In this document: positions 10,714-23,814 of the stretch, piece after piece
How the letters are laid out: every line of letters starts with the position of its first letter
How positions within the stretch are numbered: position 1 is the stretch's first letter
Assembly (NCBI GenBank): GCA_013398955.1
Contig: VWPU01000902.1
Coordinates: 1-64,000, forward strand
DNA: 64,000 nucleotides
DNA from: Callaeas wilsoni
Taxonomy: Eukaryota; Chordata; Aves; Passeriformes; Callaeidae
Direction: 5' to 3'
Notes under the pieces: generated by a model
Seen by the model: only the letters and a program-made list of their open reading frames with translations
What the model was told of the DNA's origin: nothing
The model's database searches: none
Program-made: the position numbers and the translations under genes

Positions 10714-12627
10714 ACCTGTTTCTCCCTAGTAACAAATAAAAGAAAAATCCTAATATCTGGGTAGCATCAAAATGATGTCCTATAGAAAGGTGCACATATA
10801 CTGCTATAGGTGAGCAAATCCTTAGGCCATTTGAATCTTTAGGTCTCTAGAACTTTTATATCTGCTGTGTGCAAATTCTGTCTAACACACATTTGGCTGG
10901 ATCCAGGGCACAAACCTTTTCTTTGTTTAGAATTAATTTAGTAACTAGAGAGCTCTACACCATGTTCCCTTCCCCTGCTAAATCCCACTCCCCCACAGTT
11001 CGTAGCACTGTAGAGGCACATAAACATACAGGTATCTTACAGGCATTTTCTTTAGAACTCCAGGCAAAATATTGCTTTAGGCTTGTGTGTTTTGCCCAGC
11101 TAAAACAAACTACATTTATGTCCAGTAGGTCAAATGTGTCTTTCTGTCCTACTGGGTCTGAAATGGTGAAGAATGTAGTTCATAAAGCACCAAGTAACAC
11201 CATAGCTGCTGTGGGTGGGATGAAAACAGCAAGGAAATGATTATATTTCCATAACAGCTGAAGACTTTAGTTAAAGCCTGTGCAGTGGGAAATCTCTACC
11301 ACGGCACGTGTTGCTTCATTCCTCATTCATTTTGGCATGGAAGGCGTCTGACTCTTCTGTAGAAGTGGCATTTCTGAGGATCAGGGGCTAGCTGAAGAAT
11401 TTATGAATATGTTGTCACATCTGAAACTGAAAATCCTTTTCTTCCTTTCAAAATGCCAGTAATGTTTCCCCATGACTACGATGCAGATGCCATTGTAGGG
11501 CATGGCAATACAGCTGTATGTTAGTTACAAGGTTTGTTGTTTTTGTTATTGTAAGTTATAAGGTTTGTTATTTGGCTGCCACTAAATACATCACAGGGTC
11601 AGAAAATGCTCTCAACATACCGTTATAGTCCTTGATGTAGCTTGCAGAAGTACAACTTAAGGTGTATAATTCCTCTCTATGTCCACTCAAGAGAGAAACA
11701 AGATTCCTGGGGCCAAGTCTGCAGCTTGGTATGAGCAGCTGCTTGCTGGAGTTTCTGGTCTGTGGACACCACTGAGGCAGCTGAAGCCCACCTGGGTGAG
11801 GGAGAGGCGAATTGACAACATGATGAAGCCACAGGTTACATTTGCTTCTCCCTAAACTTGTTCATGGGATCAACAGAGTAGAGGTCCCATTGCTACAACT
11901 GATAAATATGCGGCTCTGTTTAGTTATCAAACCCTGTTATTTCTGCCCATCTCTACTGCTTTTATGAAGTTTCAATGTGTCTTACAAGCACCTGATATCA
12001 TTTGCACTCCTACCTGGCTTCAGAAAGTTCAGAAAACCCTTTGAGACTCTCTTCTGTCATGATGGTGACTCCAAAAATACTTTTAAGTCCCAGCAGTTTT
12101 ATTTAACCTTTGATAAAGGTATAAGGTAAAAGTGTTACTTCTGGGCCCAAAACTTTTAGCACTGTTTTATAAGAAGTTAACAGCAAATGGAGAAATTATC
12201 AACCCTTGGACAAGTATTTATGTCTAATTCCATTGCTGGTCTCTAGCCCAGAGTGCTAAATGCTTTGAGCCTTTGAAACTTTGAATCTTTCATGCACAAG
12301 ATGTGCACAATATTACTTCATTCATAAACTTCTGAAAGTCGTGAACAAAAAAAGGTCTACAGAAGTCCTAGATCATTATATAATAAAGATCCTAGATGAT
12401 TATATAGTAAGAACTTGAAGATAGTCACTGAGTTACCACACACTAAGGAGTTCTTCTGTCCCCTGGCTTTGTTTTAAATAACTTGAAGTGGTGAGGGTTG
12501 CAGTACGCATCATCAATGTCTACTTTTATATCTAACTTCACTGAAAGCACCTCTAAAAACTCTGAGTTTAGTATTTGATGTACCTACAGAAGATATTACA
12601 GAACCGACCATTTTTCAGTGGATGTGT
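10714..12627. other. Intergenic DNA with short local duplications
   Basis: No gene was recognised. A 123-codon frame at 10869-11240 starts with GTG and resembles no family I know. The words AGTTACAAGGTTTGTTG and AGTTATAAGGTTTGTTA are duplicated about 30 bases apart at 11523-11572. A 24-bp tandem duplication lies at 12366-12413. Confidence 0.5.
12366..12413. repeat. Imperfect 24-bp tandem duplication (x2)
   Basis: The units at 12366-12389 and 12390-12413 both begin TCCTAGAT and share the TTATATA core. They differ at a few positions. This is probably replication slippage. Confidence 0.8.
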
Positions 12628-12904
12628 CAGTCTCTTTTCCCAGGTAACAAGTAAAAGAATAAGGGGAGATGTCCTCAAGTTCCACCAGGGAAGGTTTAGA
12701 CTGACTGTTTGGAAAAACTTCTTCAGCTAAAGGGTTACCAAGCATTTGAACAGCCTGCCCAGGGAAATGGTTGAGTCACCACCCTAGAGGAATTTAAAAG
12801 ATGCGTAGATGTGGCACTTAGGGACATAGTTTAGTGGTGGACTTGGCAGTGCTGAGTTAATGGTTGGACTCGAGGATCTTTTCCAACCTAAATGATTCTA
12901 TGGT
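12628..12904 (+). mobile_element. CR1 LINE fragment, 3' end (best-preserved simple copy)
   Basis: About 277 bases match the CR1 3' part. The fragment begins near GTCAGTCTCTTTTCCCAGG and continues through CAAGTTCCACCAGGGAAGG, AACAGCCTGCCCAGGG and TTGGACTCGAGGATC to TTCCAACCTAAATGATTCTATGG. This is the + orientation with a short 3' repeat remnant. It is 5'-truncated and non-coding. Confidence 0.92.
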
Positions 12905-14791
12905 TTTAGCTAAAGGCCAGAACAATTTTTTAGAGGAAATCTTTTGCCTTATATTTCATTGCTTACCTTAAGTTGCTATTATTTGTAAACATTCAGTGCA
13001 GAAACCTCTCACCGTCTGTGGTGCAGTTTTCGGAAGGAGGTGTTCATCTCTGCAGGAGCTGGGATTCTGGGAACAGTGCTTGCATTGAGACTTTGATGTT
13101 TCTAAAACAGGTCCTGTTTTGGGGTTTTTTATGTGAAATGCTTAGAAGCCTGATTCCTTCTCAGGATACAAATAATGACAAATTGTCTGAATGTGAAAAA
13201 AACTCTGGAATGATAAATGTCAACATTTTGTCTACGTATATCCAGAAAACTGCACTCAAGAGGCCTCCAAATCAATGTGCTCTGTTTCTGTTCTTTGAAG
13301 TTATTTTTATAACTATTTCCCAAGCAATTGCACATCCTACAACGAGAACTACATATGTCCCAAGATTAAAATATCAGAAATAAGCCATTTTTAAACCTTT
13401 GACGGTCAAAACAAATGGTGAGTGCTTTCTTTATATGCTAGCTGAATGTTCAACTCATAGACTTCAGTAATTATGCTGTGGAAAAATAAAGTACAGTTCA
13501 GGATAACAATATATTTTTATTTGGTATTGTTAAAACTGTAAATTGTTCCCTTAGATTGATTTCATGTATACATAAATTTGTCATGTCCTTTTAAAAGTTT
13601 GATTTTTTGTTTAGGTTCTATTTTTATTCCTTTTTAAGGAGCAAACACACACATAGCGTCAGGTAAATATTTTCATGAATAGCCTCAGGGTCCCTCGGCA
13701 AGAATGTAATTGCCTGTGCACTCTCTGTAACTGAATTGCCTTCCTTAATGATGGGATATTGGGTTTATAGGCCCCTGACTGCTTCTCTTTAATACCCATT
13801 AATTTTCATTTTACTATTTTTAAAGGATGCCCCTTTCTCTTTTTCTTCCTTCATGTTTCTTGCCTGTTTCACAAACCCCCTGCAAAAGTGTGGTGAGTGC
13901 AAGGAAATAAAGCAGAAAAATGACTGTAAGCTGGCATTTACAGACTCCTGCTCATTTCAAATAGACGAGTCCTGCGTGGCAATGGAATTAACTGATGTTC
14001 GAGCTCAGAAACGCAAGCAGGCTCACTCCTATCACTCACAACTGCACCTCCCCGAAGTAAAAGAGATGCTGCTGCCTTATTATCTTGTAGATTCAGAAAC
14101 CTGCAACACTGTAAAACAATTCTTTCTTTGGGTAAGTATATCTGGGGATAAATATGAGTAATATGTATGAAAAACACAGCCAGTACCAGTCCTTCAGTGT
14201 GCACCAGCTACAGCTGGCTGCTAGTCCATCAACCTCACCTTCCAAATGGGGCCTAGGAGAAACCAGCCCATAAAATAGACATCATTTAATCACTGATGAA
14301 ATTATCCAGGGCAGATTATTTGGGTTTTCCGCTATTTTTTTTAAGAAAAGCTTCAGTTCTGTGCAGGAAAACAGTATGTGACATTTCAACCCCCAAGGTG
14401 TTGAGAAAATTAGTCTTTAGGTCAACTGGGCTCTTTAAACTGTAACTATGTTTTTGCTGAAGCTGTGATTGCAATAGTAGAAACAAATGGATTCACTATA
14501 GGTAACCCCAAAGCACAATTCTTATCTTACTAGTTCTTGCAAAATCAGGTAGAGAAATGCTGAATAATTTATAGCTCCAGTCTCTTTTGCTGCAACACGG
14601 CCTTATGGTATGGATTAGCAAATCTTATTCAGAGACTGTAGGGCAGAAAGTAGCATGCATTCATGAAATGGAGACGTGCTGGCAAAGAGCATTCATTTTG
14701 CATGGGCCAGCTATTCAGGTTCCTCTAGAACTGATCCATCGTTGCAGTTAAATTCTAGGGCTCAGAGAAGGGAAAGGCAAAGAGCTCTTAC
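12905..14791. other. Intergenic DNA with a candidate + strand exon
   Basis: No gene was recognised. The interval 13889-14131 is open in one + frame. It is preceded by a long pyrimidine tract ending in AAAAG and followed by GTAAGTAT at 14132, a strong donor. The sequence around 13640-13830 has an unusual mix of conserved-looking AT words. The peptide matches no family I know. Confidence 0.35.
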
Positions 14792-15140
14792 CTTATAAAG
14801 GCGGAGTTTATTTTTACACACCTACTGTGTTCAGCTGCCTTGGTAGCTGATGCCTCCTCTGCTCTGAGAGCTGCCTGACAGAGCTGATAGAGGGTTTTGT
14901 GGAAGAGAGCACACAGGCTCGTGCGATAGGTAGCAGCAGTTTCCAAGAACACCGAAGGGCAGGAACTTGAGTGGGCTGCCCAGTTGAACCCAACTAAAGC
15001 TCTGAGCCAGGCCAGCTGCTGACACTGGCTGACAGGATGAAGCAAGGAAATCCCTTGGGAGGGGAGACAGCCTTCCACTGAAACCCTGGGTATTGCGAGC
15101 AGCTTTGAGAGGTGGGTGGAGGTGTTACTAGCAGGACCAT
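14792..15140 (-). other. Candidate unannotated exon on the minus strand
   Basis: Read on the minus strand, a pyrimidine tract (complement of 15144-15165) ends in CAG at 15143-15141. The next 349 bases are open in one frame and stop exactly at a strong donor, ATAAG|GTAAGAG, where the intron would start at 14791. The frame's first stop, TAA, lies inside that donor. The segment is more GC-rich than its flanks. The putative 115-residue peptide has several Cys and no motif I recognise. It could equally be a lncRNA exon or chance. Confidence 0.3.
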
Positions 15141-17930
15141 CTGATCAGGATGGGAAGGAAGGAAACAAGCTAGCACTAACGTCACTGAGGATGGGAGTCT
15201 TTCACTCCTGTCTTTGTAGGGATTTTTTTGCTGTGTCAGGTTATGATGTGTTTATTCTTGCAGCAATGTTTCATTCACATATATCTATAATGCTAGAAAA
15301 AGGGGAAGATTTTTCTCTGGCCACCCCACAGATTAATGTCAGTTTTCTAAGACATTTTGATGAAAACAACTAATGAACAAAAGTGGAACTCTTTTTTGTA
15401 CCACTGGCTGCCTAGCAGGAGAACTGGAGCTAGTTTTCAGCATTATTTTCCCATTTTGACAATGTTGTTTACTGTCTTAGTATTTCCTTGGTTTTTTTAA
15501 CCAAAAGGGAAAAAAAATGATACTGGGAGAAATTCTGCCAAACCAATGGACTGAAAGCTCCTTTCTCTATATTTTATTCCTTTGCACTTGCCTTCCCACT
15601 TTTTTTTTTTCCTATTTGACTACAGAAGCTTGGAGAACGTAAAGATCCAAAAGATACATACTGGCAAAAAAAGAAGAATTTAACAATTCTTTTTCTTGAA
15701 AAAGTTCTTAAGATCCAAACAAGACAAACAGTAGGAAGAGTGGAATGAAAAGTTCTGATGACTAATAAGTCACTTGTTTTCAGGGAATTTTTTTTATGAG
15801 GTATCAGGATTTCTAGAGTAGAAACCCTCGTTTTCCATTTGAGCTCAGAGGTGATAAAGTAAGTACCTGATTGGTATTTTTCTACCCTTGGTTTTAATCT
15901 TGACCAAATTTTGTGATGCTTTTATTGGAATCTGGATTTCCCCAAGGTTAGCTCGACAAACCACAACTCTCACAGGGCAGACTACCCAGCACAGGGCTAC
16001 AACACAGCAGTTGCTGGCTGAGAAAATGAGCGCTGGTTTTTCAGAAAGAGCTGCTCCATCAGCAGGGCAAAAACTCAAGGTTGGAATTTAAGTAACTTCA
16101 GTCTGGACTAAAAAATGTAACTTTAGACATTAAAGGTGTAATGTTGGGTTTTGAAAATCTTGCATCAGATCCCAAGCAAAGAGCTCTATGTTAAATCTCT
16201 TTGCTTGGATTACAACCAATTTCTATTGTTATGGTTTAGCAGATTTTGAAAATCATTTCAGGAAATCTTTTGTTGTCATAAAACAATACCTTTTTTATTC
16301 AGTCCCTGCCATCAATATTTTATGTTTTCATAATATGTCCAATTAATAAAGCATTTACTATCATTTAATCAGTATAAACTGTTCACAATCATCTACTGTA
16401 CATTGCTTGATGAAAAATTTGTGACAGCTCTAAAGCCAACTGATCAGCAAGATGACTTTTTAATGATATGCATGGGTGAAAGTATTTTACTAAAAAGGAG
16501 ACATAAAAAATAAGTAGATCATTATTACTGAAGCACAGATTGCTTTATATTTTTATCTTCTAAAATGCAGCTGAGAAGATCATTATTAAGAAGAGAATGT
16601 CATTTTTCAAAAGAATTTGTGGCAGTAACAGCTAGTGAGGAGTTTTTTTATTAACTTCAAGAGGGAATGCCTGTTATATAATACTACAGCAATTGTTTCA
16701 GGGCACAAAATTCAGAGCTAGATGATGAACAGAAAACATTCAAGAGGGCACAGATTCAGAAAGTTGGTTTAGAAACTGCTACAGAATTGGCATTATAGAT
16801 TTCCTGTGTTCTGTATAGTGAATAATAGCGAGTAGTTTTTCTCAGATAAAGTATATGCTAAATAGTACATGATCCAAACACTTTCATCTCACTCTGATAG
16901 ATGTGGAAGCTGTTTCTTGGTATATAGATGTGAGGCTTCAAGCTGTAATGATAATGTATTAGGTATGGGGGAGAAGTCCAAAAGGAAGAACAGTTTTCTT
17001 CTCGAGGTGGGATGTGTAGAACAGAATCCATTACAGAAGTGAGCAGGAAAAGTTAAACTTCATTTATAATTGTGAATGCACGTTTCAAGCTAAGCTATTG
17101 AATTTTTTCTACTCCTCTGTCAGTAGCCATGACACTTTTATTTCTTTTTATTTCACCTTCTCCCCAGTAGGCTTCACTCATTGGCACAGATGAATTCCCG
17201 TATCAAAGGCAATTTCCAGTTGACTTTAGGACAGTTATTATTTAATTGGCCTCTTTAACTGTCTTTGTCACTAAAAGCTTCTGAAAACTCTTGTGTTTAA
17301 GAGAGGCTTTGGGGCAAATTCCCTGCTGATATATTTCTATGGAGCTACACTGGTAACAAATTGCAGCTAGGAAATTCCACTCTCACTGCAGTATGTTAAA
17401 TTTCTTTTTCTCTGATAGCTTGCAAAAACTTGATGAATACAATCAACACCAATGCCCTGGCCAAGCACCAATAAAAACCTCACAAGCCACAGCATCCATC
17501 TTCTCCCCTAAGCTACTGAGGAGGGCTGCTTGAAAGAGGTTCATGGCCTGGGCTCACAAAGCAAAGCCTTTAGAAGGAGACAGGCTCCTCAGCCTGGCTG
17601 AGAAAGGACAAGTAGCTTGCATCTCCTTGTGTCATTGCAGGAAGAGACAGGCACTGGGAGGGACCCTGCAGATCCTTCAGATTAACAGCCACAACAATTG
17701 CATTAAAAGAGGTCTGCTCCTCTGGTCAGTAGGTGAAAAGGGATAAAATCATTGAAAAATAGTGACCTGGGATACTGGATATCAATGGTCCCTCAAGAGT
17801 CTCCAAGCCATGATCCACAGCAAGGGGCAAACATGATCTTAATAATAATTCATGAGCTGGACAACTTTGAGGACATTTCTTCTTGTGCTGGGATCTGTTG
17901 TACTCCTGCTGCTATGAATAGGTTTGGTGT

Positions 17931-17966
17931 CAACTATGTAAACAACTATGTCAACAACTATGTAAA
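17931..17966. repeat. 12-bp tandem repeat, three units
   Basis: The unit CAACTATGTAAA occurs at 17931, 17943 (with C for A at one position) and 17955. It gives an Asn-Tyr-Val repeat in an open + frame, but that frame is short and unrelated to known proteins. Confidence 0.85.
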
Positions 17967-19648
17967 AAAGTATTTGAGTAGCTGGTGGCAATGACAGAAG
18001 AGACAGTTTGTAATCCTACCTGCTTTCCTCATCAGAGAGGTTCAGAGAGACAGTTTTTTACATTTAACTAATAGCACAAGGATTTGCTTAAGACAAAATT
18101 ACCCCTATCCCAACAAGTGGATCAAAATCTACTTTAGTTTCCTGAGGGCTGAGAGGGCATGAAGAGGGTTCAGAGTAGATTTAGACATAGCCTGTTTCAT
18201 GATTACAAAATTTCTCTGTGTACCACAGTTATTAAAGACCTGTTGACTGACAGACGAGCAGTGTATGCATTTGTGCTTCAGTGTACATAGGTGAGCAGTC
18301 CCCTGAAATATTGTTCATTCAGCTGGAAAACTGCAGAGATAATTGGGCTTGGCTCAAAAGGAAGTGGAAACTAGAACAGGAGAGATAATTTTGGGATATT
18401 GTATTAACAAAAGCAAAAGGAGGTCATTTTTCTGAGTATTTTTTCACACAGTTACAGCAACCTAAATCTGACAAGCCATCACAAATGCCAGGCACAAAGA
18501 TATTTGCATTTCTAAACATGCCAAGTGCTTAGAAGCTAAATTCTTTTTCTGTAAGATCATGGGACCTTTGTGAACAAAGCCAATGCCAAGGGCTGCCTGT
18601 AGGAAACGTCTCCGTTAAGAGCTCTATTCTGAACCTTTTTGCACCAGAGCTTTATTTGTATCATGTGCCCTTGCACACATGTTCCCTGCTAGCTCAGGAG
18701 TGCATAATCCCACATAAGAAGTATTCCCAGGACACTAAGCAAGACTCAGTAAAGGATACACTTCTGGTATGTCTAAAATGGTCCTGTAATAATATTGTTA
18801 TGCTGACATATATGTCATCTCAGTAAATCCTTCAATCACACTCTAGATGTAAGGCTGGAAGCAAAATAATCCTATAGACAAACAGATGTATGGATTTAAA
18901 CTTTAAAACAAGAAACTTTTATATGATACAGTGGCCGCCCTCACAGATATAGCCAGGTGGCCTCACTCATACACAGCTACCTCTCTGAACAGAGTTACCT
19001 ATCACAGGTTTATTCTCTGTGCTGAACTCTAGTGACTCACAAACTCACAAATTAAACCATTTTCTCCCCTATACATTGTATTATATAAGGGCAGAAAGCT
19101 CATGCAGTGTGAGTGAGAGACTATGAATGGACATCTGCAACAAAATGCATGCTAACCACAATGCTGCTGAAAAAATCTTGGTGGAATGGTAAGGAAGGAA
19201 GATATATTCTCCAGGTGTTGGGTAACTAATCGAGATTCAGGAGGATATCTATGTCTCCTTGGTATTAACAGGAAAGGTAAATTTGGGGTAGAACTTATGC
19301 TTTTTTGTCTGTTGCTCAAGTTCTATGCAGAAGAAATCTGAAACATATTTTTCAGGGCTTTCCTCTAACCACGATCTTCAGGATAATCTGACAGGGGAGA
19401 GCCACTCTTCTTCACAAGTGGAAACTCTTCCTCCATACAGAGAATAATTTAAGTATCATTTTGCCCAGAGTAAAGTGTAAGACAGGAACCTGACTTACAG
19501 CATTCACTGAAAGAAAGGGAAGACCTGAGCTTCAGGCATGGATTCTCTAATCCTCAGTCTGAAGCAGGAAGAAGATCACCATTTCAGCAGCCCAGCAAAT
19601 AAGGAATTATGTTTGGTGGGCAACAGTTTTGACTAAACCAAGCTAGAG

Positions 19649-19703
19649 GCGCACACAAGCGCAGAGCTCATAGCGCCGCAATCTGCCCAGGCAACAACTC
19701 GCC
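19649..19703. other. Small CpG cluster
   Basis: Around six CpG dinucleotides fall within about 55 bases (AGGCGCAC, AAGCGCAG, AGCGCCGC, CTCGCC) in sequence otherwise nearly free of CpG. No promoter element or coding frame is evident. It may be a recently inserted or unmethylated fragment. Confidence 0.4.
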
Positions 19704-22700
19704 TTGAGAATTGGAAGGAAAACCTTCCATAGCCCTGAAAAGCAGGTGGCAGAAGGGAGATATTAACCTACTCCCATAGGCTTTTGTGTGAGTAATGGCT
19801 GTGGCCACAGTTTTAGCTAAATTAAATTTGCTATGAAGCGAGAATGAGGAATGGCCACTTTACGGGTCCCAGCAAACCACCCCTGTGTCTCAGCCCAGGT
19901 TGCAACAGAGAATAAAAAGAAGCACAGTTGCTTGGGGAACTTTCATGTGAAGGTCTTGCAAGGAGGATAAGCAAAAAAAATCTCACAATATATTAATTCC
20001 TGCATCTATTAAGTGAGATCACACAAGGGCACCTCTGCTGAGGGGCTTCAGCCTCACACAGCTTTCAGGTCTTACAGGCAGAGGAGATGAAACCTGACAT
20101 CTGCGAATGCTTGTGGCAGAGCCTTCACAAGCAAAGCTTGTTTGTCCAAACAGATTGTGCACGCACAGGATTTCACCAATGCCTGATGGCATGTCCAAGA
20201 GGCTCTTTATGAAGGTTTTGTTCTACTGCTGCTTTAATAAATGCTCCCACTGTATCACAGGGAGTATTAACCTCTAAAACCAGTTCCATCTCTATATTTT
20301 TCTCTCTCCCTCCAGAACAGGCTTAATTCTGTACGTTTAAAGAATCCTTACTAAATAATAATAATTAAAAATTTCGTTCTTGATAGTCCTACTGTTAGTT
20401 TTCATCCATTGACTGAGGTAGGGTGATGAGGAAATTAAATCCTCTTTGATTTTGAGATTGTTAGTGAAATTATGCAGGCAGATCATTTTCCAATCTTAAA
20501 TCTAAGTAATTCAGTTGCCATAGGATCAAAGTATGTGTTACGCTGCCCTCAGTTTTGCATGCGTTGAATCATCCCTATTCCCTTTAGCACATTTTCCCTT
20601 TGATTTGATAATGCTCATAAAGGCAGTTGGCATTGGCTATGGGTGGCATCCAGACTGCTCATTGTTCTAAGCCTTATGTTCTCACCTCCTCTCCTAACCA
20701 TTTACACTCCCAGAAGTGAAACCTTTCCTCGTGTGCACATCTGTGTAAGCAGTCAGCACAAAGTCAGGTCTCTTGCATTCCTACTGTAGCTTACAAAAGC
20801 AAATATTGCAAAATGACCTAATCTTTCTTGTTCCAAACTGAAATTCATGAAGAAGATACAATAACATACAAGCCAAATTCCGTCACTAGCAACACTTATG
20901 CTCACCTTCCTCTGATATATCAAAGCAGATGCATTCTGACAGAAAAACTAGACTTGTCTGGTTTATTGGCGGTGTTTGAGAATCGGTGGAGTTAAACATC
21001 TGATAAACACAGGTGTTACAAGTCCAGGACCTTCTATTCCCCATTGCATCTTTCACAAAGAAGCAACAAAGCCTACAAAGCTGCCCCTTGTTAGCAGGGG
21101 GATGAGTCAGGCCTCAGCAACGGTCTCCAGTTATTTTCTAGCAAAGTATTTCTCATGTCATTCCATAAACCTGGCTTTTAGAGGCTGTCCTTTCACAGAT
21201 GGTCCCACATGGAGAGACACACTCAGATGTCTGAAATGTCTTTTCTGATAATGCAAAAGCCTCTTTGTGTTGAAATATTTCAGGCAGTTACTCTAATCAC
21301 CTTACTCTATCCTTATGTGTGTGAATACATACTCTTAAATCTCTTTCTGTCCTTTTTTTCCTCAGCACATAACTTTTTTACTTGTACCAAGCCTAACAAT
21401 GAGTGCCCAATTATACAGAAGCCTCTTGCTTCTATGCCATTAAAAATAAATAGCAATAGAATCTTTCCTGTGTCTAGTTCACACAGTTCTAAACATAAAG
21501 TAATCCACTTTAACAAACATTTTTGGCTATCATATTTTAGATTTTAATGGTTTTCAAAGTATAAATATTTTTTGCTACCAGTTTCAAAACTTATCCTTGT
21601 TACAGAGAAAATTTCTAATTCATGTTTGTGCAGAACCTTGCAACATTCTCTAATTCAGCGTCTCTTATAGTCTGCTTAAAATTCCTCCAAGAGAAAGAAA
21701 AGTGAAACAAATTTTTTGTCAGAACAAAATACGTTTCAGTTTACAGCTCTTTTTTTAGCTCCCACACCTGGTTTTGTTTGGTTAACAAGATTGGTTTGAA
21801 AATTGCCAGATCTGCTTGGAAGAAAAAATTCTCAGGTTTGCTTGATTATACACATCAGTTGGCTCTGCCGCTCGATTTTCTTGTTTTATCAATTAGTCAA
21901 ATAGATGTTCTGCAGCCATCTGAAAGAAAATCCTATTACACAGAAATGTAGGGGGCAGAGGCACATCACTGGCATTGCCACAACGGGTGTACCTAGATGG
22001 AAATTCTTAATGTTGTAATGATTTTGAGGATTTGTAACACTGAAATTCAGATCCTGGAGGGAGGCACAGAAGTGCTGCAAGAGGGACTGAAAAAAATTAG
22101 AATATTGCAGAGGAGGAGGGAAAAAGATAAACTCGCAGCTCCACCTGCTACTTGGCATCACAGCACCAGGTACCATCACAAGTATTTCTGTCTAATGAGC
22201 AGCCCTTGGAGTCTGACACACTGTAGAGAGGCTCCTCCTTTAGAACTGTGTAAAGAATAGCCTTTCTCAGCCCAAAAGTCAAGGAGCTAGTCTAAGACAT
22301 ATGAGAGCCCAGACTGAATTACTCTTCAAAATCAGTGCTGTTCTTTCATTGAACAGGCTTTGGTTTGGGCTCATTTTGTTGGGGTTTGTTTTCTCTGAAA
22401 TACTTAACTGGGGGCGGGGGGGAAGTCTTTCTGTGGACTTTAAGATGAAACACTATTTGTTATGGTTTGCACAGAGTAAACGATGAAACCGAAGACAAAA
22501 GCTTCAAAAAACTTTTGAGGACACATCCCTGGTCCGGTGCAGCAGACCTCACAGCTGCTGCCCAGCCTCTTCTTGAAAGCACTCAACGACACATTGTCCT
22601 GAGTTGGGCTCTTGCCCCCCTATCAGCTACAAAGTTTCTCTGACATCCAGGCAGAACCTTCTCTCTACAAAATTAAACCAATTTCTCTTTGTTCCTCCCA

Positions 22701-23814
22701 GCAGGCAAGCAAAGCAGTGATCTCTGTTGTCCTTCTGTTCAAACAACAAGGACTGGTAAACATTTCACATAAACATATAGCTCATCTAAGAAATCTCTCT
22801 GATTCATTGTTTCTCTTTTGGATTTGGAAACCTTGCAAGAGTTACAATCTAGTCTAATGTGTAAATAAGATTTCAAAGTTAGAAAAAAAAAAAACCAGCA
22901 CCAAAACAAAAAAACTCCAGAAGAATCTAGGATCCAACGTAGGTATCCCACATTAGGGACCTGCCCTCCTGCATGCTTGAAGCCCAACCTGCAATGACAT
23001 AAACAGTGAAAAAATGTCACTGTGCTGCAGCTATTGCACCCCTCAGAATATGCCACACTCTGCACATGGGCTGCGCAAAGCCTGTACAATGCAACCTTGC
23101 ATCTCTCTGCAGCATCTCCTGCATCTCTTTAACCTCATTAATCAGGTCATCTCAGGGGTGAAGATGCCGCCATGTGACAGAAAAATCAGAAGTGGATGAG
23201 CTGGGATGCGATGATTTGTTCAAGCCACAGCCCAGGGAGGACTGAACAAATGTTTGGAGGCATCTGGTAGACATTCTTATTGCTTTTGTTGAGCCTTTGA
23301 ATATGTTCACTGAGACAGATGATCTGTGAGTAAAAGTGATTCACACTGAAATGGAATTTGATTACAAAATTCCAACAATCACATGGAGATCCTTTGCATT
23401 GCTTTGTAATTCTCATAATGTAACACTCACCTTCAAACAAATAAGTTACTTTCTAGGGGCTAGGTTCTGAAATTATCAAATCCCTCCCCATGTTCAACCC
23501 TATAGATCAGAGCATAAAGGGCCTGATGAACACAGAAACAAGGAATCTCTGGATTTTCATGCAAATCACTCCACTAGCCTGTCTACTCTTTCTTCCAAGA
23601 CTACAGATCCCATGCAGTTTGTGAATGGCCACTTCTGCATCCAGCTTTAGAGCTGATGGAAGACAGCCAGACAGAGGACACCAATGCCAAGGGAAAGGAC
23701 AGGCATCCTGTTTAAGATGCTCCAGGGATTCAACAGCTCATGATGAAGAAGTCACTCATTCTTTGAATTTTTCTACTCAAGCACCATACACATAGCAAAA
23801 TCCTTCATTTCTTG

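Larger units (their letters stand above)
15141..23814. other. AT-rich intergenic DNA, no gene seen
   Basis: This is a long stretch of unique-looking sequence. Open frames up to about 116 codons appear on both strands without recognisable homology. It holds a 12-bp triplet repeat (17931-17966), a small CpG cluster (19649-19703) and A-rich low-complexity sequence near 22880-22915. No CR1 or LTR signature was recognised. Confidence 0.5.

Noticed and set aside
10869..11240. 123-codon + strand frame
   Set aside because: It begins at GTG, not ATG, has no recognisable family or splice context, and lies in unique AT-rich DNA.
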